DNA of 26,065 nucleotides, taken from Cryptobacterium sp. CAG:338 (lineage in GTDB: Bacteria > Actinomycetota > Coriobacteriia > Coriobacteriales > Eggerthellaceae). Shown here piece by piece: positions 1 through 7,092 of this stretch. Below the pieces are notes generated by a model, which was not told where the DNA came from, made no database searches, and saw only the letters and a list, made by a program, of their open reading frames with translations. The stretch covers positions 40,477-66,541 of the forward strand of contig FR896043.1 of assembly GCA_000435475.1 (NCBI GenBank). Direction: 5' to 3'. The stretch's first letter is position 1. The number at the start of each line of letters is the position of its first letter. The position numbers and the translations under genes were made by a program.

Positions 1-19
1 TGGCGGGTGGCTTGGAAAG

Positions 20-56
20 GAGCTGATTCGAGCGAATCAAGCGCTCGAATCAGCTT
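20..56. repeat. Long perfect hairpin downstream of the DUF3800 remnant
   Basis: Arms of 14 bp (21-34 and 42-55) are exactly complementary around a 7-nt loop, with a G-T wobble extending the stem. It lies about 40 bp past the stop of the minus-strand DUF3800 remnant, so it could end that transcript, but no strong T-run follows on either strand. A terminator or a mobile-element end are both possible. Confidence 0.55.
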
Positions 57-93
57 CCATCTATTACCCAGGAGGCAGTTATCGGTCGGACGC

Positions 94-444
94 CTACAGG
101 GAAAGCCTTTTCGTGTGGGCGGGTTTCAAATAGTTCTTTTTCAGGTCTCTCAGACTCATGAAGAACTCCTTCTCCGAATTGCTAAGCCCATCGCTCTCGA
201 GCTTCCCCTCGAGAATCGCAAGGGTGCAGAACATGTCTGCCGCCTGGAATAGGCTGTAGTCGGAGGGAGACACCTTCCTGACCTCCGTTTCCAGGAAGGT
301 GTTGAAGAGCGTGTTCACGAGGTTGGTTATCTCCTTTTGGCCGTTGTCGTAATAGATGATTATGCGGGCGAAGGACTGCAGGAAACCGAGGTGGTCCCTC
401 AAGAACGTGTTCACCTCGCGGGATATCCTAGACACCATCGTCAA
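94..444 (-). pseudogene. DUF3800 family protein, C-terminal remnant
   Basis: The 116-residue product matches my recollection of the C-terminal half of DUF3800 proteins: a YYDNGQKEIT segment, then SDYSLFQAADMFCTL, then a basic tail DLKKNYLKP. DUF3800 proteins are usually 200-250 residues and begin with an acidic IDESG-type motif in an RNase H-like fold. That N-terminal half is absent here, and the upstream minus-strand sequence does not restore it in any frame I read. The ATG at 444 has no convincing ribosome site. It is probably a decayed gene; a short functional protein is less likely. Full-length relatives are common in phage-defence and mobile regions, which fits the Gabija and R-M neighbours. 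Confidence 0.65.
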
Positions 445-487
445 TCGAAGTGGTGATTACATTGATGTCACGTTTGCAAATGACGAC

Positions 488-550
488 AAGAAGAAACCTT
501 AAGAAAATTTATGTTCTCGCGCCCTTTCTTCCAGGGACTTTTGCGGATTG
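488..550. repeat. Diverged ~60 bp direct repeat, copy A
   Basis: This stretch aligns with 2458-2520 over about 60 bp at roughly three-quarters identity, ending in an identical block (GGGACTTTTGCGGATTG). Read on the minus strand, both copies give the same peptide start, NPQKSLE. In copy A the frame ends in a stop soon after (NPQKSLEERAREHKFS), so the repeat may be a duplicated 3' end of a lost gene. Similarity stops sharply at 550. Confidence 0.6.
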
Positions 551-810
551 AATAAGTAATTACAGTAAGTAAAGGTGAATTTGGGCTAAACGCATCATAA
601 TCTAAGCTCTTAAAGAGCTAATAAGCTTCGGGCGATTTTGAAATTGAGTTATGGGTACAACTTGATACTTTTGCCCATAACTCAGATGTGCCGATTGAAA
701 TTATATTGCCAGGTGGATTTATGCTGGCTTTTTACGAAAACTCAATTCATGATGTATTTTGCTTTATTGCGTCTCCTTGGTATTGTTCCGTCTGGCGGCT
801 AATTCGCTAT
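551..810. other. Intergenic region with two hairpins
   Basis: This AT-rich non-coding stretch lies between the DUF3800 remnant and the DUF2806 gene. It holds a 6-bp hairpin with a 3-nt loop (605-619) and a perfect 11-bp inverted repeat TGAGTTATGGG/CCCATAACTCA (645-655 and 674-684, 18-nt loop). The second lies downstream of the minus-strand DUF2806 gene and could act as its transcript end or as a protein-binding site. I see no clear T-run and no convincing gene. Confidence 0.45.
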
Positions 811-1743
811 TTAAAGCATTTGGATGTCGCCAGTTTGAATCGGGGTAATATTTACTTCTAAATCATTTTCCTTAAATATCTTAGTAAGGGTTTCAGCAAG
901 ATTAGATGCGCACCCGAGTTTGCATATATGGGCGAGCTCCAGCCCAACAGGGCGAAAGACGGCTCCACTAAAATGAATCTTTTTGTCTGATCCGGTGTTT
1001 GTTGCGATAACTAGAGCATCGTTTGCGAGAAACGGTGAGGATGTTCCGCTTGGAAAAGAGTTAACGTTTTGTAGCATTTGATCAATTAGTCCAAGGGAAT
1101 CGAGGGTACTCAATTCATCTAAACGTATTTTCCCATCATTAAATGATGAGCCATTCTCATCTTTTACTAAAACCGGAATTATCCTGCCTGCAATTACATA
1201 TTTTCCGTTTAGATTCGCAACCAGTCCGGTTGAATACGAGCATAGCTTCACAAATGACTCTGCCTCTTTTTTCCCCATGTCAGACAGAATTGACATTGCG
1301 CGTTTTGAGAAAGAACCTGGTTTGTTAATTTCCCCTGCTAGAATTGCAGCCCATGTTCTGCGAATGTCGTCGTCGCACGCTTTTTCAGCATGATCGCGGA
1401 AGTGTTCTGACCAGTCTCGATCGATTGCTGATGGATTGGAATCGACATTAATTCTCGGTGCTGCAAATTTGAGAACTGCGTCGAAATTAACGTTTCTGCT
1501 GTGGCGTTGTATTGCATTACCCATAAGCTCTGATAGGCTTTCGTCGCTGAGTCCTAAGGAATCTTGGGAATTTTTAATCTTTTTCAAATCTTCTAGCATT
1601 CTGTCGGTCGCTTTGCTTTCTGCCTTAGAAATGCTACGCATGGCGAATCCTGGAAACAGATTTCCAAGTGACTGAGTCAGTTCGGATCCGGCTTCAGTCA
1701 TCTTGGCGACATCATTGAAATCAGGTGTTCCATCTATCATCAT
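811..1743 (-). CDS. DUF2806 family protein
   Basis: The 310-residue soluble protein has no membrane segment. It is recognised as DUF2806 from its central part: a WSEHFRDHAEKACDDDIRRTW region, then AAILAGEINKPGSFSKRAMSILSDM, a signature of that family. The function of DUF2806 is unknown; as I recall, members often sit next to restriction or phage-resistance genes. The frame is open back to a TTG at 1755, but the ATG at 1743 is preferred because GGAG sits 6 nt upstream. A near-palindrome with an ACATATGT core (1791-1798) lies upstream and could be an operator. It probably forms one accessory cassette with the unknown ORF at 1959-2444, both transcribed leftward and bracketed by the repeat copies. 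Family call fairly sure; role unknown. Confidence 0.7.
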   Translation of the reverse strand: MMIDGTPDFNDVAKMTEAGSELTQSLGNLFPGFAMRSISKAESKATDRMLEDLKKIKNSQDSLGLSDESLSELMGNAIQRHSRNVNFDAVLKFAAPRINVDSNPSAIDRDWSEHFRDHAEKACDDDIRRTWAAILAGEINKPGSFSKRAMSILSDMGKKEAESFVKLCSYSTGLVANLNGKYVIAGRIIPVLVKDENGSSFNDGKIRLDELSTLDSLGLIDQMLQNVNSFPSGTSSPFLANDALVIATNTGSDKKIHFSGAVFRPVGLELAHICKLGCASNLAETLTKIFKENDLEVNITPIQTGDIQML

Positions 1744-1958
1744 TGAAATCTCCAATCAAGCATTAATGCACAACATATTATGCCTCATGGACATATGTTC
1801 GAATTAATCCGCAATAATTAATTTGACACGGATCGATTGAAAGCACGTTTTTGAGATAATAGATTCAGTGGGAAATAGGTTTAGTGAAAATCAGTTGATA
1901 AGATACTATTATCATGCATGTTGCATGCTTGTTGTTTTGTGTAATCAGCATGATTTCT

Positions 1959-2444
1959 CTAGATATTTGCTCTACAAATTAATCGTTGTATTCTTGTTAT
2001 TCCTTCAATCATTACTGCTTCCGCGCCAAGCGTGGATTCAGGCATTTGCTTGCTGAGATCATAGAAGATGTCCGCCAGGAGTTTGACGTGCCGCATGAAT
2101 GATTCATCCCATATCTCCAGAATATCTGATGTGCGGGAGTTTTGCATTGAATTTTGAAATCGTATTTTTAGCGCCTTGCATGTACGGCGGCTGTGGTGTA
2201 TGGCGATTGTGGCGTTGGTGAGCTTGAGTATGATGTAGTCTTGTATAGTCATGTTCACTGCGAACAGGTTCGTCAGCTCGTTTTCCTCAAGGAGACTCTG
2301 AAGGTGATTGTCGCGCCCATCTTCTGTCTTTCGTTTGGGCAGGGTATTATTATAGATAGTAAAGTGCGCTTCCTTTATGCGCGTAGATGAGTTTGAAATA
2401 CTAGTGCCGCTTATAGGAGAGAAGGGATTATTGAGATCGCGCAC
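1959..2444 (-). CDS. Hypothetical protein, possible cassette partner of DUF2806
   Basis: The open frame of up to 161 residues is not recognised. It starts with GTG at 2444 without a visible ribosome site; an internal ATG at 2252 would give a 97-residue protein with a helical look (IQDYIILKLTNATIAIHHSR onward). The product is rich in charged residues, with no membrane segment and no obvious catalytic motif. The frame is also open upstream, through the repeat copy at 2458-2520, into the start of gajA on the other strand, so the N-terminus may be a chimera formed by the insertion. It faces away from gajA. It could encode a partner of the DUF2806 protein or be a remnant. Confidence 0.4.
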   Translation of the reverse strand: MRDLNNPFSPISGTSISNSSTRIKEAHFTIYNNTLPKRKTEDGRDNHLQSLLEENELTNLFAVNMTIQDYIILKLTNATIAIHHSRRTCKALKIRFQNSMQNSRTSDILEIWDESFMRHVKLLADIFYDLSKQMPESTLGAEAVMIEGITRIQRLICRANI

Positions 2445-2457
2445 GAAGGTGATGGCA

Positions 2458-2520
2458 GGAAGAAGCCTTTGAGAAAGTTTATGTTTACTGGCGCTCTTTT
2501 CTAGGGACTTTTGCGGATTG
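2458..2520. repeat. Diverged ~60 bp direct repeat, copy B
   Basis: This is the partner of 488-550. It ends 11 bp before the preferred start codon of gajA, so the promoter or leader of gajA must lie within or just upstream of it. The best-conserved block is the last 17 bp. A duplication, or insertion of the DUF2806 cassette between the two copies, would explain the arrangement. Confidence 0.6.
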
Positions 2521-2531
2521 GGTGGGTGTAT

Positions 2532-4292
2532 ATGAGAATTGCTCGGGTCCAGGTGAATAACTATCGAAACCTAAAGTCTGTTGACATTAAGCTCGGCGCT
2601 CTCGTCACCCTTGTCGGAGAGAACAACAGCGGGAAGTCAAACTTCCTTCGCGCCATGACTCTACCGTTCATGGCCGACGAGGGGTCTGTCGGTAAGAGGC
2701 TTTCTTGGTTCGACATCAACAGCGATGTTAAAGACCACTACTATTCCTTCATTCAGGAGCATTCCAACGAGATTGCTGATGGCAGCATGGGCCTCGAGTC
2801 CTTTCGTGCAGTCATTCCATCTGTTACCGTAACCGTCGACCTCCAGTATGACCCGATTGATGCCTACGACGCCAAAGACCTACTGGTTGCCGACGGCGAC
2901 GACCTTATTCCTCGCATTCGATATAGATGGTTCGTGGCGAACCCCCAGTCGCTGCTCGAACTTGTGAAGTCCCTTGTTATGGATGTAACGGATATCCAGA
3001 GCATTAAGATGAGCCTCTTGCCAATGAGCGAGTATAAGTATGAGATAGTCTCGCCCGATGCAAGCGGTGACCGCCATTTGCCCTATGACGTCTTAGCACG
3101 ATTCAGGTACTTTTCCCTGCCTGCCGAGCGCGACAACTTTGCCGCATCTGCTGGCAGGCTTGGGTCTAAGCCTCTCGTTCATCTCCTGCAGGAGAATGTG
3201 AATCCAGCTGGACAGAAGCGCATAGAGCAGGGCTACGGGGAATTTCTTGAGACAATACGCGACGCTGCGAAACTGGACGAAGTTATCAACTGGCAGGACT
3301 ACTCAGACGATCCAAGAGCAAAAGACTTCTTTGACTCCGTAAGCGTCCTGCCAAATATGCCGCTTATGAGCAGCATCTTCTCCAGTATCCGTCTCGGGTA
3401 CAACGACGAGAGCCTTTCGCTCCAGGGGCTTGGCTACCGCAACCTTATCCTTATGGCGGTAATGCTGAATGCCTATCTCGAAACTTCGGACGGCATATCT
3501 CTTCGCATTGTAGCTGTCGAGGAGCCCGAGGCGCATCTCTGTGTGAACAACACCCTCCTGATGGCGAGCTTTTTCAAGGTGTTCGGCGAGAAGAATAGCA
3601 GAACCCAGCTGATTTATACGACGCACGACGCCGAATTCGTGAACAAGGTCGGCTTGGATAAGGTAGTCATTCTCCACAACGGTGCAGCAGTCAGCCTTGT
3701 CGAGGCGCTTCAGCCCGAGGACATGGACTATCTCGCCAACAATCCGAACACCGACATTTTCAAGCTCCTTTTTTCGCACAGGCTTATCCTTGTAGAGGGG
3801 ATCACCGAGGAGCTGCTTATCAAATCCTACCTTCAGTCAAAGCACGAGCTGAACGATATCAAGGTGCTCTCTTTCCATAAGGGTTACCGAGATATAATTC
3901 GTATCTGGAAAGACATTAACTACGGAAATGGAAACAAACTTGCAGTCATTCGTGACTACGACAATCAGGATAACGCCAAGCGAGAGCATGAGAAGTTGAG
4001 AGACAGGCAAGTATGCGTAACCACAACGGATGGCTACACTCTCGAGACTGACTTCGTTGCCGAAGAGTCGAATTACCGGCTTCTCGTAGAGCGCTACGGT
4101 ACCGAATATGGCTGGATGAACATGAGCGAAGACGAGCTTCAGGAGGACTGGCGGAACAAGAAGACCGACGTCATGCTAAGGATCTGCCACGATTTGGTGA
4201 ACGGTGAGCTCTCTGGCCTCACGATGCCTGCGCATATTAAAGAGGCATTGGATTTTCTCAATTCACCAATTGTGGAAGACGTGGCGGAGTAG
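2532..4292 (+). CDS. gajA: Gabija anti-phage protein GajA (OLD-family ATPase/nuclease)
   Basis: GajA is the nuclease core of the Gabija defence system. It binds and nicks DNA when nucleotide pools fall during infection, and assembles with GajB. From the ATG at 2532 the product is 586 residues, close to the family length. Visible parts: an ABC-type ATPase head with Walker A GENNSGKS (29-36), a signature-like LQGLGYRNL near 300, Walker B VAVEEPEAHL near 325-335 and TTHD in the switch region. A TOPRIM nuclease domain follows, with ILVEGITEE near 420, an IRDYDN acidic cluster near 472 and a conserved TLETDF. In-frame TTG (2511) and GTG (2526) lie upstream; ATG is preferred because the family begins right at the MRIARVQVNNYRNL strand. 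gajB follows 11 bp after the stop. The presence of both genes in order makes the call firm. Confidence 0.92.
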   Translation: MRIARVQVNNYRNLKSVDIKLGALVTLVGENNSGKSNFLRAMTLPFMADEGSVGKRLSWFDINSDVKDHYYSFIQEHSNEIADGSMGLESFRAVIPSVTVTVDLQYDPIDAYDAKDLLVADGDDLIPRIRYRWFVANPQSLLELVKSLVMDVTDIQSIKMSLLPMSEYKYEIVSPDASGDRHLPYDVLARFRYFSLPAERDNFAASAGRLGSKPLVHLLQENVNPAGQKRIEQGYGEFLETIRDAAKLDEVINWQDYSDDPRAKDFFDSVSVLPNMPLMSSIFSSIRLGYNDESLSLQGLGYRNLILMAVMLNAYLETSDGISLRIVAVEEPEAHLCVNNTLLMASFFKVFGEKNSRTQLIYTTHDAEFVNKVGLDKVVILHNGAAVSLVEALQPEDMDYLANNPNTDIFKLLFSHRLILVEGITEELLIKSYLQSKHELNDIKVLSFHKGYRDIIRIWKDINYGNGNKLAVIRDYDNQDNAKREHEKLRDRQVCVTTTDGYTLETDFVAEESNYRLLVERYGTEYGWMNMSEDELQEDWRNKKTDVMLRICHDLVNGELSGLTMPAHIKEALDFLNSPIVEDVAE

Positions 4293-4303
4293 AAGGTTGC
4301 TTT

Positions 4304-5665
4304 ATGAGGATAGAGGTTGCCGGAGCGGGTTCTGGTAAGACTTCGAGCATGGCGTCTCGCGTACTTTCCGAGGAGATTCCTGACGGTAGGGTGCTCTTTT
4401 GTGTTGCGTTCACCAATGCTGCGGTGCTTCATATCGAATCTAAGCTCGTTCAAATGAACGGATCCGTGCCTTCCGGAGTAAGAGTCAGTACGATTCACTC
4501 CTTCCTCAACACCGAGATTGTTCAGTCCTACTATCATCTTTTGTTCGGAAAGCGCTACGACAGCATCTCCACCATCAAGCTTTCCGGAGACTACAAGGCA
4601 CAGAATGCGAGAATCGGTGAGCTTGAACGCTGCGGATTGCTTCACCAGGCAAAGATTCCCGAGAGAGCCAAGTGGGTGGTCGATAAAAAATCTAATGAAA
4701 ATGCCCGAGTAAAGGCTATGCGTGGGAAGATTCTTGCTGTGTTTCAATCCTACTGCCATATGATTGTGGTCGATGAGGCCCAAGACATAGACAAGGAGAT
4801 GACGAGCGTCCTATGCGCTCTCGATCGCTTGGGCGTGCCGATTGAGCTCTATGGCGATCCAAAACAGGACGTGCGGGGTCGAAAATGTTTTCGTCAGCTC
4901 ATCGCTGCATTTCCCGATTGTGTCACGTACAGAAGTGATTGTCATAGGTGCCCAGAGCGTCACCTCCGACTATCGAATCGCCTTGCCCCCGTTGACGAGC
5001 GTCAAGTGGCTGACGAGAAAAACTCCGTGGGAAGTGTCAGGTTATTCTTTGAGTCGGATATCGCTGCGAACACGGAAAAGTTCATCAGAGACGAGGACTT
5101 TGGGCTTGTCTATATCAGCAAGAAAAACGATCGTTTCGATACTCACGGCGATGTAGCGGGGGATAAATGGTTTGAGTCTCTTCGCTATGAACTCGAAACC
5201 GGAATCCGCGAGAAGTGCGGTGATGAAGCTACTGATCTCGAAATCAAACGTGCTGCATACTACATTGCCACAAAAGTTGTCTCACTATTGAATAGCGGGC
5301 GCAGCGTAAAGGAACTGACTAACATTTGCGTGGAATCAGGAACTATAGACTACGAAAAGCGACGGTATATTCGGATTGCTACTGCGTTGACATACATGGC
5401 CTCCTCTCGCTCCAAAGGGGTTAGCGTTAAGTCGATTGAAGCTGTCAAGGGGCTTGAAGATGGTAGGTGTCTATTGATTCTCACCACGGATCTTGCCCCT
5501 TATCTGACGGGAGATAAGGTGGATGACAATAGAACCAAGCACTTGCTATATGTTGCCCTCACTCGCTCTCGCGACGATCTTTCGATTTTAGTGACAAGGG
5601 AAGTTGAGGAACGATACTCAAGGGATCAATTGAGACGTGCTGTTGGTATTTCCTCCGATAACTAG
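4304..5665 (+). CDS. gajB: Gabija anti-phage protein GajB (UvrD-like helicase)
   Basis: GajB is the superfamily 1 helicase-like partner of GajA, thought to sense DNA ends and activate the GajA nuclease. The 453-residue product begins almost at Walker A (VAGAGSGKTSS, residues 5-15), as is typical. Other helicase motifs in order: CVAFTNAA (Ia), VSTIHSFLN, Walker B IVVDEAQD near 152-160, LYGDPKQD (III) near 183, a KGLE motif V near 380 and LYVALTRSRDDL (VI) near 415-427. Length is slightly below the ~490 residues of the Bacillus protein, with no motif missing. It is probably co-transcribed with gajA (11 bp gap). Nothing suggests a break, so the system looks intact. Confidence 0.9.
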   Translation: MRIEVAGAGSGKTSSMASRVLSEEIPDGRVLFCVAFTNAAVLHIESKLVQMNGSVPSGVRVSTIHSFLNTEIVQSYYHLLFGKRYDSISTIKLSGDYKAQNARIGELERCGLLHQAKIPERAKWVVDKKSNENARVKAMRGKILAVFQSYCHMIVVDEAQDIDKEMTSVLCALDRLGVPIELYGDPKQDVRGRKCFRQLIAAFPDCVTYRSDCHRCPERHLRLSNRLAPVDERQVADEKNSVGSVRLFFESDIAANTEKFIRDEDFGLVYISKKNDRFDTHGDVAGDKWFESLRYELETGIREKCGDEATDLEIKRAAYYIATKVVSLLNSGRSVKELTNICVESGTIDYEKRRYIRIATALTYMASSRSKGVSVKSIEAVKGLEDGRCLLILTTDLAPYLTGDKVDDNRTKHLLYVALTRSRDDLSILVTREVEERYSRDQLRRAVGISSDN

Positions 5666-5731
5666 ATCGTCTCACACTTCCTTGTGACAGCCCAATAGCT
5701 TGTATCTATCTGATGGGTGCAGGAGCTCGGC

Positions 5732-6022
5732 ATGGTCAACTCTTGGCTCAGTCTATCGGATGACGTGGTAGCCTTCGCCGTGGAGGTCGCGTGCGTGGTG
5801 TCAGTGGAGGAGGCTCCGAACGACAACGGGTGCGCATTGTTCTTGGGTACGTTAGTAAGTTCGAAAGTGTCGAGGGATTATTGCGGGTACGACCTATGCG
5901 AGGATCGACGGCGGTACGGCGTTGTCGGGGTATCTGACGGCGAAGGAGTAAGGAGACGCGTGGAGCAAGCGCCTCCTATGGCATTTATCGCCTTTGCTAT
6001 CCTTGGCCATTCTTCTTCATGA
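5732..6022 (+). CDS. Possible small ORF, unrecognised
   Basis: This 96-codon frame starts at an ATG 8 nt after AGGAG and ends 2 bp before the convergent zinc-protein ORF. The stretch is clearly GC-richer than its neighbours. The product (valine-rich, then RRRYGVVGVSDGEGVRR) matches nothing I know, and the other frames also show long partly open stretches, a sign that GC content alone may keep it open. It might equally be debris of a foreign gene. Confidence 0.22.
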   Translation: MVNSWLSLSDDVVAFAVEVACVVSVEEAPNDNGCALFLGTLVSSKVSRDYCGYDLCEDRRRYGVVGVSDGEGVRRRVEQAPPMAFIAFAILGHSSS

Positions 6023-6024
6023 GC

Positions 6025-6186
6025 TCAAGTCCTCCAGCTTTCTCGAAGCCTGCAACCGTCCCCCACCTTAGCAACTCTGCCCACGATTTTAATTCTGCGT
6101 TCTTTATGGTATTCGCATGAGGGGATTCTGCCGTCTTCGGCGATGTCTTCTTTGTTGCAGCCCGGATAGATACAGTATTTCCCCAT
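6025..6186 (-). CDS. Small zinc-finger-like protein, possibly frameshifted
   Basis: The 53-residue product begins MGKYCIYPGC and continues to SCEYHKER. The spacing C-x4-C-x13-C-x2-H is a likely metal site, resembling the N-terminal treble-clef-like finger of some phage and HNH-type proteins. AGGAG lies 11 nt upstream of the ATG, and the start is only 2 nt past the stop of the upstream minus-strand frame, suggesting translational coupling. After HKER the frame becomes less protein-like, while the +1 frame gives a much more natural end (KNAELKSWAELLRWGTVAGF onward, stop at 5997). A single-base frameshift near 6090-6100 is therefore likely and the gene may be broken. Its function is unknown. Confidence 0.5.
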   Translation of the reverse strand: MGKYCIYPGCNKEDIAEDGRIPSCEYHKERRIKIVGRVAKVGDGCRLRESWRT

Positions 6187-6188
6187 GA

Positions 6189-6642
6189 CTACTCAGTCTC
6201 CTGTGTCGAAGGAAGAGGCTCTGACCGCCTGTTCTGTCCGCTGGATATTTGTCTCGTAACGTTATCGGCTATTTTGTAAAAGTCAGCTGTTGTGTCCTGT
6301 AAGTTTTTATTCGAGACACTGTTAAGGTGATTAAGAGTGCACTCCTCATTGAGATGATTATCGGCAATGAAGTTTCGAATTGCTTCAGAGCTGTCATTGC
6401 AGTTTGTTGCTCATCAATGAGGCAGGAAGAAGCGTATTCTACTCGTGCCATGAGGGAGATTACGGAGAGATCCGTAAGGGCTTCACGCGCCGCCTCACCC
6501 CTTGCTTTCGCTTTGCCCTTTCCTGCTGCCAATGAAAGCTGGACGGAAAAGTTTTCCTGCAGCATATAGCGTTGCTCAGTTGCAGACCCAGCAATTATTA
6601 CTTAATCGCTTGACCGGCTAACTGCCCTTTTTGGTGGCTCAT
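6189..6642 (-). pseudogene. Frameshifted gene upstream of the zinc protein
   Basis: Several open pieces on the minus strand read as one interrupted protein. The first piece (stop near 6598) reads MSHQKGQLAGQAIK. The middle piece, with frame open from about 6595 to 6269, contains VQLSLAAGKGKAKARGEAAR and SLMARVEYASSCLIDEQQT. The last piece, open from 6410 to 6189, contains DSSEAIRNFIADNHLNEE and FYKIADNVTRQISSGQN. The change from middle to last frame falls around 6390-6410. The first ATG overlaps the stop of a further upstream frame as ATGA. Repeated helix-like, charged sequence suggests a small cytoplasmic or DNA-associated protein of mobile-element origin; I do not recognise the family. Confidence 0.4.
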
Positions 6643-6750
6643 TTTGAGCTCGTGGGATCTTTCATCGAGCTTGCCGGACACGTAGGGACCTTCGTAAAAT
6701 TGGATTCAATCACTTTAGTAAGCTACCTATCACGCATTACAGTTACGAAT

Positions 6751-6984
6751 AGCACTTGCCAGAAGATGAATCCAGCAAGTAGCATGGCTGTCGGACACGG
6801 TCCTCGAGCCGTGCTACTTGCTATGCCGTTAGGCGACTACAGTGTCGTTGCGGGTGTATTCCACATGCGTGCGAAAGGCGCCTTACAGCAAGTAACTTAT
6901 TGGGTATTACGAGCTGCCGTGTCCTTCGGGTCAGCAGACCTTTGTCGACGCGCAATGGCCTATCTGCTGTTCGCACGCATGTGG
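6751..6984. other. Stretch with nested and competing inverted repeats
   Basis: Within the ~450 bp between the broken gene and the endonuclease gene there are strong self-complementary segments. A 16-bp hairpin (6774-6789 with 6807-6822) has a single G-T pair. A perfect 15-bp long-range repeat (6861-6875 with 6970-6984) extends further past a one-base bulge. Inside it lies a CC-TTCG-GG tetraloop-type hairpin near 6920-6930. The arm AGCAAGTAGC (6774-6783) can also pair with ACTTGC at 6754-6759, and the arm at 6811-6822 can pair with AGCAAGTA at 6887-6894, so alternative folds are possible. It could be a leader RNA, a non-coding RNA or a mobile-element end. The plus frame through it is open, but the peptide does not look like a protein. 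Confidence 0.4.
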
Positions 6985-7060
6985 CAATGCGGGGGATTCC
7001 TCGCGTCCCTCTATGAAAAATGCAAGACGATTGCGGAAGATCGCTCTTCTTTCTTGTCGG

Positions 7061-7086
7061 TGATAAAATTATTAAAAAGAGAGGAG
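7061..7086 (+). promoter_or_regulatory. Candidate extended -10 promoter and ribosome site for the endonuclease
   Basis: TG-A-TAAAAT (7061-7069) fits an extended -10 element, with a purine-rich leader and GAGGAG (7081-7086) 6 nt before the ATG at 7093. No good -35 is visible. The ribosome site is what fixes the start of the restriction gene here. Confidence 0.4.
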
Positions 7087-7092
7087 TGCGAC

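Noticed and set aside
721..858. 45-codon plus-strand ORF with AGGTGG upstream
   Set aside because: It overlaps the end of the DUF2806 gene on the other strand and the peptide resembles nothing; short open frames are expected in AT-rich DNA.
3303..3779. Long minus-strand ORF inside gajA
   Set aside because: It is opposite to a clearly conserved coding region; a shadow of gajA codon use.
4139..4783. 214-codon minus-strand ORF across the gajA-gajB junction
   Set aside because: Both plus-strand genes are recognised with their motifs here, so the reverse frame is a shadow.
6774..6836. Integron attC-like site (GTTAGGC next to a long hairpin)
   Set aside because: GTTAGGC is present on one side, but the matching core on the other side of the stem is missing and no integrase or cassette array is seen.
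6631..7092. Long N-terminal extension of the restriction endonuclease
   Set aside because: The frame is open but the peptide is not protein-like, overlaps inverted repeats and minus-strand coding debris, and a good ribosome site favours the ATG at 7093.
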